Source: Catenulispora acidiphila DSM 44928 (GTDB taxonomy: Bacteria; Actinomycetota; Actinomycetes; Streptomycetales; Catenulisporaceae). Taken from it: 64,000 bases of DNA. Below are positions 39,995 through 59,362 of this stretch, one piece after another. A program made the translations under genes and the position numbers. The stretch spans positions 6,262,001-6,326,000 of the forward strand of contig NC_013131.1 of NCBI RefSeq assembly GCF_000024025.1. The letters run 5' to 3'. The notes under the pieces were generated by a model, which saw only the letters and a list, made by a program, of their open reading frames with translations, was not told where the DNA came from and made no database searches. Within the stretch, counting starts at the first letter, position 1, and each line of letters starts with the position of its first letter.

Positions 39995-40519
39995 TCAGCT
40001 ACCGGTCCCCAGCGCCGAAAGCTCAGCCGCCAGCCCCAACCCGGTCTCCAGGTACGCCACGAAAGACAGGTTGCTCAGCGCCCCAGCCGCACGCCGCCTG
40101 CGGATCATCGCTATAGCGTCCGGAGCTGTATAGCCGCACCGTATAAGCACCTCAGCGACAACCAGCCCCGAGCGGTTCATCCCAGCCCGGCACCGCACCA
40201 GCACCCGCCGCCCGGCGGCGTAGTCCAGCGCCGCCGACGCCGCGAACTTCTCCACTGCGAAGATCTGTCGCGCAGTCAGCACGTCGTCTGGCACCTCCAG
40301 CACATGGTGGTCCACTCCGGTGCCCGGTCCGTACCCCTCCCTGAAGTGCAGGCTATAGACGACGTCGAACTGGTCGGCCACTACAGCCGTAGTCCACTCC
40401 CCGTCGCCCGCTATGTACTCGTGGCCGCCCATCCACAGCCGCGGCGCCACCTCCGACCACGGCTCACGCGGGACGTCGTCCCAGTCGCCGTGATCCCGCC
40501 CGCGCCCAGTCGTCCGCAA
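39995..40519 (-). CDS. Dual-specificity-type protein phosphatase
   Basis: 174 residues. The cysteine phosphatase P-loop is VRCRAGMNRSG (CX5R followed by Ser), and the general acid Asp is probably in LEVPDDVLTARQ. The preceding strand LDYAAGRRVLV and the following helix LVVAEVLIRCGY complete a DSP fold. It may dephosphorylate proteins, nucleotides or lipids; the substrate is unknown. It sits between the argH terminator and mpg. Confidence 0.82.
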   Translation of the reverse strand: MRTTGRGRDHGDWDDVPREPWSEVAPRLWMGGHEYIAGDGEWTTAVVADQFDVVYSLHFREGYGPGTGVDHHVLEVPDDVLTARQIFAVEKFAASAALDYAAGRRVLVRCRAGMNRSGLVVAEVLIRCGYTAPDAIAMIRRRRAAGALSNLSFVAYLETGLGLAAELSALGTGS

Positions 40520-40555
40520 AGCGACTCCCCCTCCGTGAAAGATGCCTCACAGAAT

Positions 40556-40599
40556 GCCGAATGCGTCGCCGAAAGACTACTCTCAGCGACGCATTCGGC
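40556..40599 (-). terminator. Terminator of the arginine operon (after argH)
   Basis: GCCGAATGCGTCGC (40556-40569) and GCGACGCATTCGGC (40586-40599) form a perfect 14-bp stem, 10 bases after the argH stop. Confidence 0.85.
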
Positions 40600-40608
40600 G
40601 TGAAGTCG

Positions 40609-42045
<1,437 letters not shown>

Positions 42046-42155
42046 TCAGGTCACTGCGCGCCGCGCAGGTCTCTACGAAAGTCAGTACCCGGCCGAGACC
42101 GGGATGTACGAAAAGTCAGAAAGTCAGAAGGTCCGTCAGTCAGTGAGTCACAACG

Positions 42156-44895
<2,740 letters not shown>

Positions 44896-44899
<4 letters not shown>

Positions 44900-45810
44900 G
44901 CCGGCACCACCATCGTTCCGATCCCCTCGTCGGTGAAAACCTCCAGCAACAGCGCGTGCGGCACCCGGCCGTCCAGGACGTGCGCGCGCGGCACGCCCCC
45001 GCGCACCGCGCGCAGGCAGGCCTCCATCTTCGGCACCATCCCGGCGGACAGCGTCGGCAGCAGCTCGGCGAGCTCGTCGGCGGACAGCCGGCTGATCACC
45101 TCGTCGGAGGCCGGCCAGTCGGCGAACAGGCCCTCGACGTCGGTGAGGACCACCAGCTTCTCGGCGCCGAGCCCGACGGCGAGCGCCGCGGCGGCGGTGT
45201 CGGCGTTGACGTTGTAGACCCCGGTGCCGTCGGCGGCGCGGGCGATGGAGGACACGACCGGGATGCGGCCGTCGTCCAGCAGGGCGTTGATGGCGCCGGG
45301 GTTGACCGCCTCGATGTCGCCGACCCGGCCGATGTCCACGCTCTGGCCGTCGACGACCGCGTGCCGCTTGATCGCCTTGAGCGTGTCGGCGTCCTCGCCG
45401 GACATCCCGACGGCGAACGGGCCGTGGGTGTTGATGATCCCGACGATGTCCCGCTGCACCTGGCCGGTGAGCACCATGCGGACCACGTCCATGGTCTCGT
45501 CGGTGGTGACCCGCAGCCCGCCGGCGAAGCGGTGCTCGATGCCGAGCCGGTCCAGCTGGGCGTTGATCTGCGGGCCGCCGCCGTGCACGACAACCGGCCG
45601 CAGACCGGCGTAGCGCAGGAAGACGATGTCCTTGGCGAACGCCGCCTCCAGCTCCTTGTCGATCATGGCGTTGCCGCCGAACTTCACCACGATGGTCTTG
45701 CCGTGCAGGGCCGACAACCAGGGCAGGGCTTCGGTGAGGATGCCGGCCTTGGCCAGGGCGTCGTGCCGGCGCGCGCTGGCGGCGGCGGCGAGGGATTGCG
45801 CAGTGCTCAT
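44896..45810 (-). CDS. argB: Acetylglutamate kinase
   Basis: 304 residues. Phosphorylates N-acetylglutamate, usually the arginine-inhibited step. The nucleotide site starts [11 protein letters not shown], the substrate loop is [11 protein letters not shown] and RFAGGLRVT, and the C-terminal helix [17 protein letters not shown] is conserved. An N-terminal helix ([20 protein letters not shown]) of the type needed for hexamer formation and arginine inhibition is present. ATGA overlaps join it to argJ and argD. Confidence 0.97.
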
Positions 45811-46958
45811 GAGGAGTACGCCGAGTTCTCGTGGACGTACCCGGGCGTCAGGTCGTTGGTCCAGACGGTCGCCGAGGAGGTGCCGGCGGCGAGGTCGACG
45901 GTGACCTTGACCTCGCGGCCGGTCAGGTCGACCAGGTCGCGGTCCTCACCGACGCCGCCGTCGCGGCAGACCCAGACGTTGTTGATGGCGACCGAGAGCT
46001 GGTCGGGCTCGAACGCCGCGTCGGTGGTCCCGACCGCGGACAGGACCCGACCCCAGTTCGGGTCGTTGCCGTACATCGCGCACTTGAACAGGTTGCTGCG
46101 GGTGACAGCCTTGGCGACCTGGACCGCCTCGTCCTCGCTGGCGGCGCGGACGACCTCCACGGCGATGTCCTTGGTCGCGCCTTCAGCGTCGCCGATGAGC
46201 TGGCGCGCGAGGTCGGCGCACACCGAGGTGACGGCGGCCTGGAACTCGGCGAGGTCCGGCACGGTCTCGGAGGCACCGGAGGCGAGCAGCAGGACGGTGT
46301 CGTTCGTGGACATGCAGCCGTCGGAGTCGACGCGGTCGAAGGTGACCTTCGTGGCGGCGCGCAGCACGGAGTCGAGCACGCCGGCGTCGGCCACCGCGTC
46401 GGTGGTCAGCACGACGAGCATCGTGGCCAGACCCGGCGCCAGCATCCCGGCGCCCTTGGCCATGCCGCCGACGGCGTAGCCGGTGCCGCGCGCCTCGGCG
46501 GTCTTGGCGACGGTGTCGGTGGTCATGATCGCGGTCGCGGCGGCCGCTCCGCCGTCGGCGGCGAGCGCCCCGGCGGCGGTCTTCAGCCCGGACAGCAGCG
46601 CCTCCATCGGCAGCCGGACGCCGATCAGGCCGGTGGAGCACACGGCGACCTCGGCGGCCGAGGCGTCCAGCAGCGCGGCGAGTTCCTCGGCGGTCTTGTG
46701 CGTGTCCTGGAAGCCGGCCGGGCCGGTGCAGGCGTTCGCGCCGCCGGAGTTCAGGACCACGGCCTTGACCGCGCCGCTCTTGAGGACCTGCTCGGACCAC
46801 ACGACCGGGGCGGCCTTCACGCGGTTGGAGGTGAAGACGCCGGCGGCGGCGGTCAGCGGACCGTCGTTGACGACCAGCGCGAGGTCCGGGTTCCCGGAGT
46901 CCTTGATTCCGGCGGCGATCCCGGAAGCCCGGAAGCCCTTCGCGGAGGTGACACTCAT
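45807..46958 (-). CDS. argJ: Bifunctional ornithine acetyltransferase/N-acetylglutamate synthase
   Basis: 383 residues. Recycles the acetyl group from N-acetylornithine to glutamate. The self-cleavage site and nucleophile Thr lie in [22 protein letters not shown] and [15 protein letters not shown] are further landmarks, and the protein ends in NENSAYSS like other ArgJ proteins. Cleavage gives alpha and beta chains. It overlaps argB by four bases. Confidence 0.97.
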   Translation of the reverse strand: MSVTSAKGFRASGIAAGIKDSGNPDLALVVNDGPLTAAAGVFTSNRVKAAPVVWSEQVLKSGAVKAVVLNSGGANACTGPAGFQDTHKTAEELAALLDASAAEVAVCSTGLIGVRLPMEALLSGLKTAAGALAADGGAAAATAIMTTDTVAKTAEARGTGYAVGGMAKGAGMLAPGLATMLVVLTTDAVADAGVLDSVLRAATKVTFDRVDSDGCMSTNDTVLLLASGASETVPDLAEFQAAVTSVCADLARQLIGDAEGATKDIAVEVVRAASEDEAVQVAKAVTRSNLFKCAMYGNDPNWGRVLSAVGTTDAAFEPDQLSVAINNVWVCRDGGVGEDRDLVDLTGREVKVTVDLAAGTSSATVWTNDLTPGYVHENSAYSS

Positions 46959-47013
46959 TGTTCGGCTCCCACTCCCATGATGTCCGCGGCGTCCGCGCTG
47001 CCGGCGGTCCGGT

Positions 47014-51261
<4,248 letters not shown>

Positions 51262-51397
51262 GCGTCGCACGTCAGGCGTCTGGCGTCGCGCATCGCAGGG
51301 CTGAACCTCACAAGACTGAGCAACGGCAGGCCGAGCAGCCGGCGCTCCAGTTCGGCCGGCCCCCTCCGACCGGCCGACCAGGTGTCCGTGCGCAGAC

Positions 51398-51434
51398 CGC
51401 GGTCTGCCCGCCGCCCCACGGCGGGCAGACCGCG
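51398..51434 (+). terminator. Terminator after the SARP-type regulator
   Basis: Perfect 16-bp stem with a 5-base loop: CGCGGTCTGCCCGCCG (51398-51413) and CGGCGGGCAGACCGCG (51419-51434). The remaining 51262-51639 has short direct repeats but no gene recognised. Confidence 0.85.
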
Positions 51435-51639
51435 TGCTCAGTCCCCCCTGGGTCCCCCCGGCCCCCGATGCGGATCCGGTGGAACCCCTCCCCTCGCCAG
51501 GTCACACCGTGTGTTCCCTGGTTGACACCCATTCTGGGCGAGCGTGCTTGCGTTTGGCTTGCGCGGCGACTGCGGGGCGCAAGACCATCGATGCGCGGGT
51601 AGTACTTCGGCACGTCGTCGTCGACCGATGGGATACGTG

Positions 51640-52026
51640 ATGATCATCAGAGTCTGGCGGGGCTGGACCACGCCGGAGAACGCCGACGCCTACGAAGCGC
51701 TGCTGCGCGAGGAGATCACCGGGGAGTCCGTCAACGGCGAGCAGACACCGGGGATGCTCGGGATCGACGTGATGCGGCACGACCCTGACGCGGGCGACGG
51801 CGTGATCGGCGGCGGCGGCGCGTCATCGGCAGCCGCCGAGGTCGAGTTCAGCACCATCATGTACTTCTTCGACTGGGACGCGGTGCGCGCCTTCGCCGGC
51901 GAGGAGGTCTTCACCGCGGTCGTCCCCGACGCCGACCGCGCCCTGTTGACCCGGTGGGACGAGCGGTCACGGCACTATGACCTGCTGTCACGCAACGGGC
52001 AGTGGAAAACCCTTGCGGAGGGCTGA
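51640..52026 (+). CDS. Antibiotic-biosynthesis-monooxygenase-like protein (ABM fold)
   Basis: 128 residues if the start is ATG 51640 (MIIRVWRGWTTPENADAYE); an in-frame ATG 12 bases upstream is possible. The pattern of a short dimeric alpha-beta barrel is visible: strand IIRVWRGW, helix ENADAYEALLREE, then GMLGIDVMRHD and FSTIMYFFDWDAVRAFAG. Such proteins are heme-degrading or quinone-forming monooxygenases, or have no known activity. A Gly/Ala loop (GVIGGGGASSAAAEV) is unusual. A GNAT gene follows after 23 bases. Confidence 0.7.
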   Translation: MIIRVWRGWTTPENADAYEALLREEITGESVNGEQTPGMLGIDVMRHDPDAGDGVIGGGGASSAAAEVEFSTIMYFFDWDAVRAFAGEEVFTAVVPDADRALLTRWDERSRHYDLLSRNGQWKTLAEG

Positions 52027-52049
52027 TCACCGCGCAAAGATCACGACGT

Positions 52050-52622
52050 ATGACTGCGGCATCTGACTCCCCGAAGGCATTGGCACCAGGCGTCGTCCCG
52101 CCGGAGACGATCGATCTGGACGGCTACCACCTGCGCCGTGCCACCGCCGAGGACACCGAGGCGCTGCACGAGGCGGTCAAGGCCAGCTTCGCCGAGCTGC
52201 ACCCGTGGATGCCGTGGTGCACCGAGCCGGTGGAGATCGCTTCGCAGCGGGACTTCATCGAGCGCTCCGAGACCGGCTGGACCGCGCAGACGGCCTTCAA
52301 CTGGCTGATCATCGACGCCGGCGGCCACCTCATCGGCACCATCGGCCTGATGGACCGGATCGGCCCCGGCGGCCTGGAGATCGGCTACTGGCTGCGCAGC
52401 GACGCCACCGGCCGCGGCGTGATGACCCGCGCCGCCGCCCGCGTCACCGACATCGCCCTGGCCCTGCCCGGCGTCGAGCGCGTCGAGATCCACTGCGACG
52501 CCGCGAACGTCCGCAGCGCCGCGGTCCCCCGCCGCCTCGGCTACCGCCTGGACCGCGAAGCGCACGCCGAGCCGACCTCGCCCGGGGAGTCGGGGCTGAG
52601 TCAGTACTGGGTGACGCCGTGA
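52050..52622 (+). CDS. GNAT-family N-acetyltransferase (RimJ/RimL-like)
   Basis: 190 residues from ATG 52050. The acetyl-CoA fold includes HLRRATAEDTEALHEAV, then FNWLIIDAGGHLIGTIGL, IGYWLRSDATGRGVMTRAA (pyrophosphate-binding loop) and ERVEIHCDAANVRSAAVPRRLGY. This fits the ribosomal-protein-serine/alanine acetyltransferase group, whose members also acetylate other amines. The true substrate is unknown. Followed by imperfect tandem repeats. Confidence 0.85.
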   Translation: MTAASDSPKALAPGVVPPETIDLDGYHLRRATAEDTEALHEAVKASFAELHPWMPWCTEPVEIASQRDFIERSETGWTAQTAFNWLIIDAGGHLIGTIGLMDRIGPGGLEIGYWLRSDATGRGVMTRAAARVTDIALALPGVERVEIHCDAANVRSAAVPRRLGYRLDREAHAEPTSPGESGLSQYWVTP

Positions 52623-52695
52623 GGTCCGCGGCACGATGACGCGGGCAGCGGCACGATGATGAGGTCCGCGGCGCGATGACGCGGGCGGCGGCGCC
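52623..52695. repeat. Degenerate tandem repeat between convergent genes
   Basis: Two imperfect copies of a roughly 38-base segment (GAGGTCCGCGGCACGATGAC core) follow the GNAT stop codon. No gene or hairpin terminator stands out. Confidence 0.6.
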
Positions 52696-53217
52696 CTAAG
52701 CCGCCAGCGCCTCATGCGAGATCCGCGTGAACGACATCCGCCAGTTGTGCACCCAGGTCTGGCCGCCGTCGAAGGAGAACGACTGCTCCCACCGCGCGGT
52801 GTCGGCGTCGAAGGCGTCCCAGTCGAGGCGGACCTCGATCGGCGTGCCCTCGAGGGTGTCGGAGCATTCGAAGACGCCGTGCGTGCCGGTCCAGCGGCCC
52901 TTGACCGGCGGGTCGAGGCGGCCGGGGGCGATGGTGGAGGCCCACCAGATGCTCCACTGTCCGCTCTCGGGGTCGAACAGGCACAGGGACATGCCCTCGT
53001 AGCGGCTGCCGTCCGGCATCTTCTCGATCGTGAGGTTGTCGACGTTGCCCAGGCCGCCGAGGGTCTGGCGCATCCACTGGACGCCTTCGAACTCCACCCA
53101 CTCGGTGCAGTGCGGGTCGGCCATGGCGACGAGCTTGCGGTGCTCGACCTTCCAGGTCCCGGCCAGGAAGTCGAAGTCGTGGCGGCCGTCGGCGATCGGG
53201 TTCTCGGTCGTGGTCAT
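52696..53217 (-). CDS. DUF1579-like/lipocalin-like hypothetical protein
   Basis: 173 residues from ATG 53217. A beta-rich protein with HDFDFLAGTWKVEHRKL at the start, the kind of motif (FLxGxW) seen in DUF1579 and related lipocalin-like families, and regularly spaced tryptophans (WSIWWAS, WEQSF, WVHNWRMSF). Probably binds a small ligand; no enzymatic residues known. Divergent from the methyltransferase gene, sharing the palindrome-containing intergenic region. Confidence 0.65.
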   Translation of the reverse strand: MTTTENPIADGRHDFDFLAGTWKVEHRKLVAMADPHCTEWVEFEGVQWMRQTLGGLGNVDNLTIEKMPDGSRYEGMSLCLFDPESGQWSIWWASTIAPGRLDPPVKGRWTGTHGVFECSDTLEGTPIEVRLDWDAFDADTARWEQSFSFDGGQTWVHNWRMSFTRISHEALAA

Positions 53218-53309
53218 GGCTCCACGATGGACCCCCTTCCCTGACATCTCTTGTCAGTGGTCTCCGCCGGGTTCCGCCGGGTTTCTTGCGCTCGCCCCAC
53301 GCGGCACCC

Positions 53310-53348
53310 TATCTTCTCGATGTATCGGGCCGATACATCGACAAGATA
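53310..53348. promoter_or_regulatory. 39-bp near-perfect palindromic operator
   Basis: Inner arms TCGATGTATCGG and CCGATACATCGA are exact complements around a single central base (53329). The symmetry extends to TATCTT/AAGATA with one mismatch. It lies 16 bases before the methyltransferase start and 92 bases from the divergent DUF1579-like gene. Such length and symmetry are typical of TetR-type or similar dimeric repressor sites. Confidence 0.75.
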
Positions 53349-53364
53349 CAAAGGAGCCTGAGGC

Positions 53365-54123
53365 ATGAGACGGACCAACTACGACACGGAGCAGTATCAG
53401 GACTACGCGCGCGGCCGTGCCCTGACGAAGGAGCAGATGGAGGCGTGGATCGGAGCCTTCCGCGCGCTGCTGCCCCAGGGCCGTCCGCTGACCGGTCTGG
53501 ACGTCGGCTCCGGGACGGGCCGGTTCGCCCCGGCGCTGGCGAGCGCGTTCGGACCGGTGACCGGGATCGAGCCGTCCGACCGGATGCGCGAGGTCGCGCA
53601 GTCGCAGTCCCAGCACCCTGACGTCCGGTACCTCGCGGGCTCCGCCGAGGACATCCCGGTGCCGACCGCCGGCGCCGACTACGCCATGCTGCTGCTGTCC
53701 TGGCACCACGTCCTGGACAAACCGAGGGCGGCGCGCGAACTCGCCCGGGTCGTCCGGCCCGGCGGACGCCTGATCATCCGGTCCGGCTACGGCGACCAGA
53801 TGCCGTGGATCTGGTGGCTGGAGCACTTCCCGAACGGCTTCGAGAAGGACGCCGCGCTGTTCCCTCCGCTGCACCAGGTCATCGAGACCTTCAGCACCGC
53901 CGGCTGGCGCGTCCGCACCTTCGGACCGTTCACCGAGCCCTCCCCCGGCACCTACGGCGAGATGCTCGACCGGCTGCGGCTGCGCACGCACTCCATCTTC
54001 AACCAGTTCACGGCCGAGGAGATGGAGACCGGCTTCGAGCGCCTGGAGCAGGCAGTCGCGGCCGATCCGGACGCCCCGGCGCCCGCCGACCCGGCTCCGC
54101 TGCTGAGCTTCGAGCGCCGCTGA
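53365..54123 (+). CDS. SAM-dependent methyltransferase
   Basis: 252 residues. Class I Rossmann methyltransferase: motif I is GLDVGSGTGRFAPALA, the acidic motif II is in VTGIEPSDRMREVAQ, motif III AGSAEDIPVPTAGADYAML and motif IV LLLSWHHVLDKPRAARELARV (UbiE/Methyltransf_11 type). The N-terminus MRRTNYDTEQYQDYARGR is common in actinobacterial members. Substrate unknown. AAAGGAG precedes the start. The palindrome just upstream suggests tight regulation. Confidence 0.88.
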   Translation: MRRTNYDTEQYQDYARGRALTKEQMEAWIGAFRALLPQGRPLTGLDVGSGTGRFAPALASAFGPVTGIEPSDRMREVAQSQSQHPDVRYLAGSAEDIPVPTAGADYAMLLLSWHHVLDKPRAARELARVVRPGGRLIIRSGYGDQMPWIWWLEHFPNGFEKDAALFPPLHQVIETFSTAGWRVRTFGPFTEPSPGTYGEMLDRLRLRTHSIFNQFTAEEMETGFERLEQAVAADPDAPAPADPAPLLSFERR

Positions 54124-54190
54124 TAAGACGCTGATAAGACCGCCGACAAGTCACCGACAGGACAGTCGATAAGACAGTTGATGAGCGCAA

Positions 54191-54230
54191 GGAAGCCGGG
54201 TCCCGCTGACAGCAGCGCGACCCGGCTTCC
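54191..54230. terminator. Terminator between the methyltransferase gene and pheT
   Basis: GGAAGCCGGGTC (54191-54202) and GACCCGGCTTCC (54219-54230) form a perfect 12-bp stem. It serves the minus-strand phe operon (20 bases after the pheT stop) and possibly the plus-strand gene. Confidence 0.8.
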
Positions 54231-54249
54231 GGTGACCGACCTCAGAGCC

Positions 54250-56753
54250 CTACGACCGCAGCACCGCCCCGGTCCGCGAAGCCGCCAGCGCCACCGCGCT
54301 GTCGCGCGCCGCGGTCGCCTCCTCGGCGGTCAGCGTCCGGTCCGGCGCGCGGAACCGCAGCGCGAAGGCCAGCGACTTGCGTCCCTCGCCGATGCGCTCG
54401 CCGGTGTACACGTCGAACAGCCGCACCGACTCCAGCAGCGCGCCGGCGCCCTCGCGCAGCGCCGCCTCGACGGTGTGCTCGGCGATCCCGGCGTCCACGA
54501 CCAGCGCGACGTCCTGGGTGGCGACCGGCATCGAGGAGATCCTCGGCGCCTGCGTCAGGACCTCCTCGGCCGGGATCATCCGGTCCAGCTCCAGCTCCAT
54601 CGCGGCGGTGCGCGGCGGCAGCCCCAGCTCGGCGACGACCCGCGGGTGCAGCTCGCCGGCGTGGCCGACCAGGCGGCCGCCTCTCCCCAGGCGCGCGCAG
54701 CGCCCCGGGTGCCAGGGCTCGTGCTGGTCCTGTGTGACCTCCAGCTCGACCCGGCACGCGTCGGCGATGATCCGCGCCGCCTCGACCGCGTCCTGCCAGC
54801 CGGCCGGACGCCCGGCGCCCCACCAGCCGGCGGGCTCGCGCAGACCGGAGAGCACCACCGCGACGCGGCGCGGCTGCAGCGGCAGCGCGGCGTCGAGCGA
54901 GGCGAGCTCCTCGTCCGTCGGGCGGCGCTCGACCGTCAGACGCGGCGCGACAGGCGCCGCGTCCTTGCGCGGCCGGAACACCAGACCCTGCTCGAACAGC
55001 GCCAGGTCCGCCGAACCCCGGCCGACGTTGCGCCGCAGCGCCGCCAGCAGCCCGGGCAGCAGCGTCGTGCGCATCGACGGCTGCTCCTCGGAGATCGGGT
55101 TCGCCAGCACGACGGTGGAGCGCCGCGGGTCGTTCTCGGGCAGCCCGAGCGCGTCCAGATCGGCCTGCCCCAGGAACGGATAGGCGATCACCTCGGAGTA
55201 GCCGGCCGAGGCCAGCGCGGTGCCGACCCGGCGGCGGATGCGCTGCTGATGCGTGTAGCCGGTGCCGGCGGCGGCCTTGGGCAGCGTGGAGGGCAGCCGG
55301 TCGAAGCCCTCCAGCCGGATCACCTCCTCGGCCAGGTCGCTCGGGTCGCGCAGGTCCGGACGCCAGCTCGGCGGGGTGACCACGAGCCCGTCGTCGCCGG
55401 CGGCGGCCAGATCGCAGCCGACCTGGCGCAGCCGGTGCTCGGTCTCCTCGCGGGTGTACTCGACCCCTGCGACGCGGCCCGGGTACGTCCACGGGATCGT
55501 GATCGGCGCCGGGCGCCTCGCCTCGCCGACCACCGTCACGCCGCCCTCGAGCGCCGTGCCGCCGGCCAGCTCGACGAGCAGGTCGGCCACGCGCTGCGCC
55601 GCGGCGGCCGCGGCCTGCGGGTCGGTGCCGCGCTCGAAGCGTTTGGAGGCCTCGGAGAACAGCTTGTGCCGCCGTGCGGTCCGCGCGATCGAGGTGGCCT
55701 CGAAGTGCGCGGCCTCGACGACGACCTCGGTGGAGCCGTCATGGATCTCGGTGGACGCCCCGCCCATCACGCCGGCCAGCCCGATCGGCCCGGAGTCGTC
55801 GACGATCAGCAGGTCGGAGGGCTCCAGCCGGCGCTTGGCGCCGTCGAGCGTCTCCAGCACCTCGCCGACGGCCGCGCGCCGCACCACGATCGGCCCGGAC
55901 AGCCGCTGCCGGTCGTAGGTGTGGATCGGCTGGCCCAGCTCCAGCATCACGTAGTTGGCGATGTCGACGATCAGCGAGATCGGCCGCATCCCCGACATCT
56001 GCAGCCGCCGCTGCATCCACAGCGGGGACGGCGCCTGCGGGTCGATGCCGGTGACGGTTTGCGCCACGAACACGTCGCAGCCGACCGGGTCCTCCACGAC
56101 CACCGGGTGCCCGGCCGGGCCGGGCGCGGGCACCTCGATCGCCGCCGGGTCCTGGAACGGGACGTCGAACCCGGTCGCCGCCTCCCGCGCGATCCCGCGC
56201 AGGGACAGCGTGTAACCGCGGTCGGGGGTGACCTCGAATTCGATGACCTCGTCGTCCAGCCCGAGGTAGGCGATCGCGTCCACGCCGACCGGCGATTCGG
56301 CCGGCAGCACGATGATGCCGTCGTGATCCTCGCCCATGCCCAGCTCGCGCGCCGAGCAGATCATGCCGTTGGAGTCGCGGCCATAGGTCTTGCGCGCGGC
56401 GATGCGGAAGTCGCCGGGCAGCACCGCGCCGGGCAGCGCCACGACCACGTGGTCGCCGACCGCGAAGTTGCGGGCGCCGCAGACGATCAGCTGCGGGTCG
56501 GCGGCCGAACCCGGACCCTCGGCGGCGGCGGTGACGACGACCTGGCAGTGCCGGATCGGCTTCTTGAAGCCGGTCAGCTCCTCGATCGCGGCGACCTTGC
56601 CGACGACCAGCGGCCCGGTCAGGCCCTCGCCGACCCGCGCGATGGTCTCCAGCTTGCCGCCGCCGGTCCGGGTCAGCTTGTCCGCGACCGCGAAGGCGGT
56701 GGTCCCGTCCGGCAGCGTGAGGTAGTCCTGCAGCCAGGAGTAGGGGACATGCA

Positions 56754-56754
<1 letters not shown>
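54250..56754 (-). CDS. pheT: Phenylalanyl-tRNA synthetase beta subunit
   Basis: 834 residues, full length. N-terminal tRNA-binding OB-fold (about 40-150), B3/B4 editing domain around residues 210-370, B5 domain and a C-terminal ferredoxin-like anticodon-binding domain ([15 protein letters not shown] to the end). Forms the alpha2-beta2 enzyme with PheS and removes mischarged tyrosine. The start [12 protein letters not shown] is standard. Its ATG shares one base with the pheS stop (TGATG), so translation is coupled. Confidence 0.96.
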
Positions 56755-57956
<1,202 letters not shown>

Positions 57957-58041
57957 CTAAAGGGGTCACGGAACAAACAGAGATCGCGCCCACGCGGGGG
58001 CGCCAGAACAAGCCCGCGCGTCGGGTCAGGCCTGAGCCGCC

Positions 58042-59193
58042 CTACGCGACGGGCAACGTAAATCGGAAGCGAGCGCCGCCGTCGGCGCCGTTGCCGACGG
58101 ACACCAGGCCGCCGTGCGCTTCCACCAGACCCTTGACGATCGACAGGCCGAGGCCGGTCCCGCCACGACGGCCACCCCGCCAGAAGCGGGTGAAGACGCG
58201 CGTGAGCTGGTCATCCGGGATCCCGGGACCTTGATCGCTCACCGCAACCGCCACGCTCGACACACCTTCAGTATGGAGACTGTCCGGGCGGAACCGGTCG
58301 TCCTCAGCCCGTGCCTCAATAGTGACAGTACCTCCGCCGTGCCGCACCGCGTTTTCCAAAAGATTAGCCAGGACTTGACGCAGTTTGTCCGGGTCAGCCG
58401 CCACCGGCGGCAGTCCGCGCGGGATCCGGATCCGGAACGTCTCCTCCGGCACGCCCTGAGCCACGCACGCGCGCACCTGATCGGTGATCAGTCCGCGCAG
58501 GTCGACCGGGATCCGGTGCAGCTCCATCCGGCCGGAGTCCAGGCGCGCCACGTCCAGCAGCTCGGCGATCAGGCGCACGACCCGGTCGGCGTCGGCGTCG
58601 ACAGTCTGGAGCATCATCCGCTTCTGGTCGTCGGTGAACCGGTCCCAGCGCGCCAGCAGGGTCGCGGTGAAACCCTTCACGCTGGTCAGCGGGGAGCGCA
58701 GCTCGTGCGCGACGGTCGCGATCAGGTCGGACTGCCGGCGCTCCCGGCGGCGCCGGGCCTGCGTGCCGCGCAGCGCCACGACCAGGCCGGTGACCGGGGT
58801 CGAGCGGCCGTCGCGGCGCTGGTAGCGCGCGGTGACCAGCAGTTCGGTGCCGGCCTCGGGGTCGTCCTTCCCGGGGTCTTCCGGCAGGAACAGCTGCGCC
58901 TCGCGATGCCCGGTCCGTATGCTCAAGCCGCCATAGGGGTCGGTCAGACCCCACCAGTCGCGGCCGTCGACCGTGCGGAGCGGTAACACCTCGTCGAACG
59001 GACGGCCCAGGGCGCTGTCGGCGGGGATGCCGGTGAGCGTCACGGCGGCCCGGTTGAAGACCCGGACCAGACCCTCGCTGTCGGCGGCGACGAAGCCGTC
59101 GGGCAGGTCGTCGGCGACCAGCAGGCCGTCGAGGGCGCCGGCGAACAGCCGCATGCCGGATCGCGCCCCGCGTGCCCCGACCGAAACGGTCAC
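58042..59193 (-). CDS. Soluble PAS-domain sensor histidine kinase (orphan)
   Basis: 383 residues from GTG 59193, chosen because GAGGAGG lies 9 bases upstream; the frame is open further upstream. A PAS-like domain (about 15-120, GFVAADSEGLVRVFNRAAVTLTG) is followed by HisKA with the phospho-acceptor His in VAHELRSPLTSV, then the ATPase: N box LLENAVRHGGG, G1 SDQGPGIPDDQ, G2 GTGLGLSIVKG. No membrane helix or signal peptide, so it senses a cytosolic signal. No response regulator gene lies in the window. It sits between trmH and pheS in the translation gene cluster. Confidence 0.9.
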   Translation of the reverse strand: MTVSVGARGARSGMRLFAGALDGLLVADDLPDGFVAADSEGLVRVFNRAAVTLTGIPADSALGRPFDEVLPLRTVDGRDWWGLTDPYGGLSIRTGHREAQLFLPEDPGKDDPEAGTELLVTARYQRRDGRSTPVTGLVVALRGTQARRRRERRQSDLIATVAHELRSPLTSVKGFTATLLARWDRFTDDQKRMMLQTVDADADRVVRLIAELLDVARLDSGRMELHRIPVDLRGLITDQVRACVAQGVPEETFRIRIPRGLPPVAADPDKLRQVLANLLENAVRHGGGTVTIEARAEDDRFRPDSLHTEGVSSVAVAVSDQGPGIPDDQLTRVFTRFWRGGRRGGTGLGLSIVKGLVEAHGGLVSVGNGADGGARFRFTLPVA

Positions 59194-59362
59194 CTGACGA
59201 ATCCTCCTCACCTGCCCACTCGTCGCGCTGTGCGCCTTCGGCGTCACCTTCCGTTGATCCGCCAGACCCATCGTTCCGCTCGGACGGATCACCGACCACG
59301 GTGGCGAACCATTCGCCACCCTGACCGCCTGCGGACTCCGAGCGGACTCGCGCAGGACGCGC

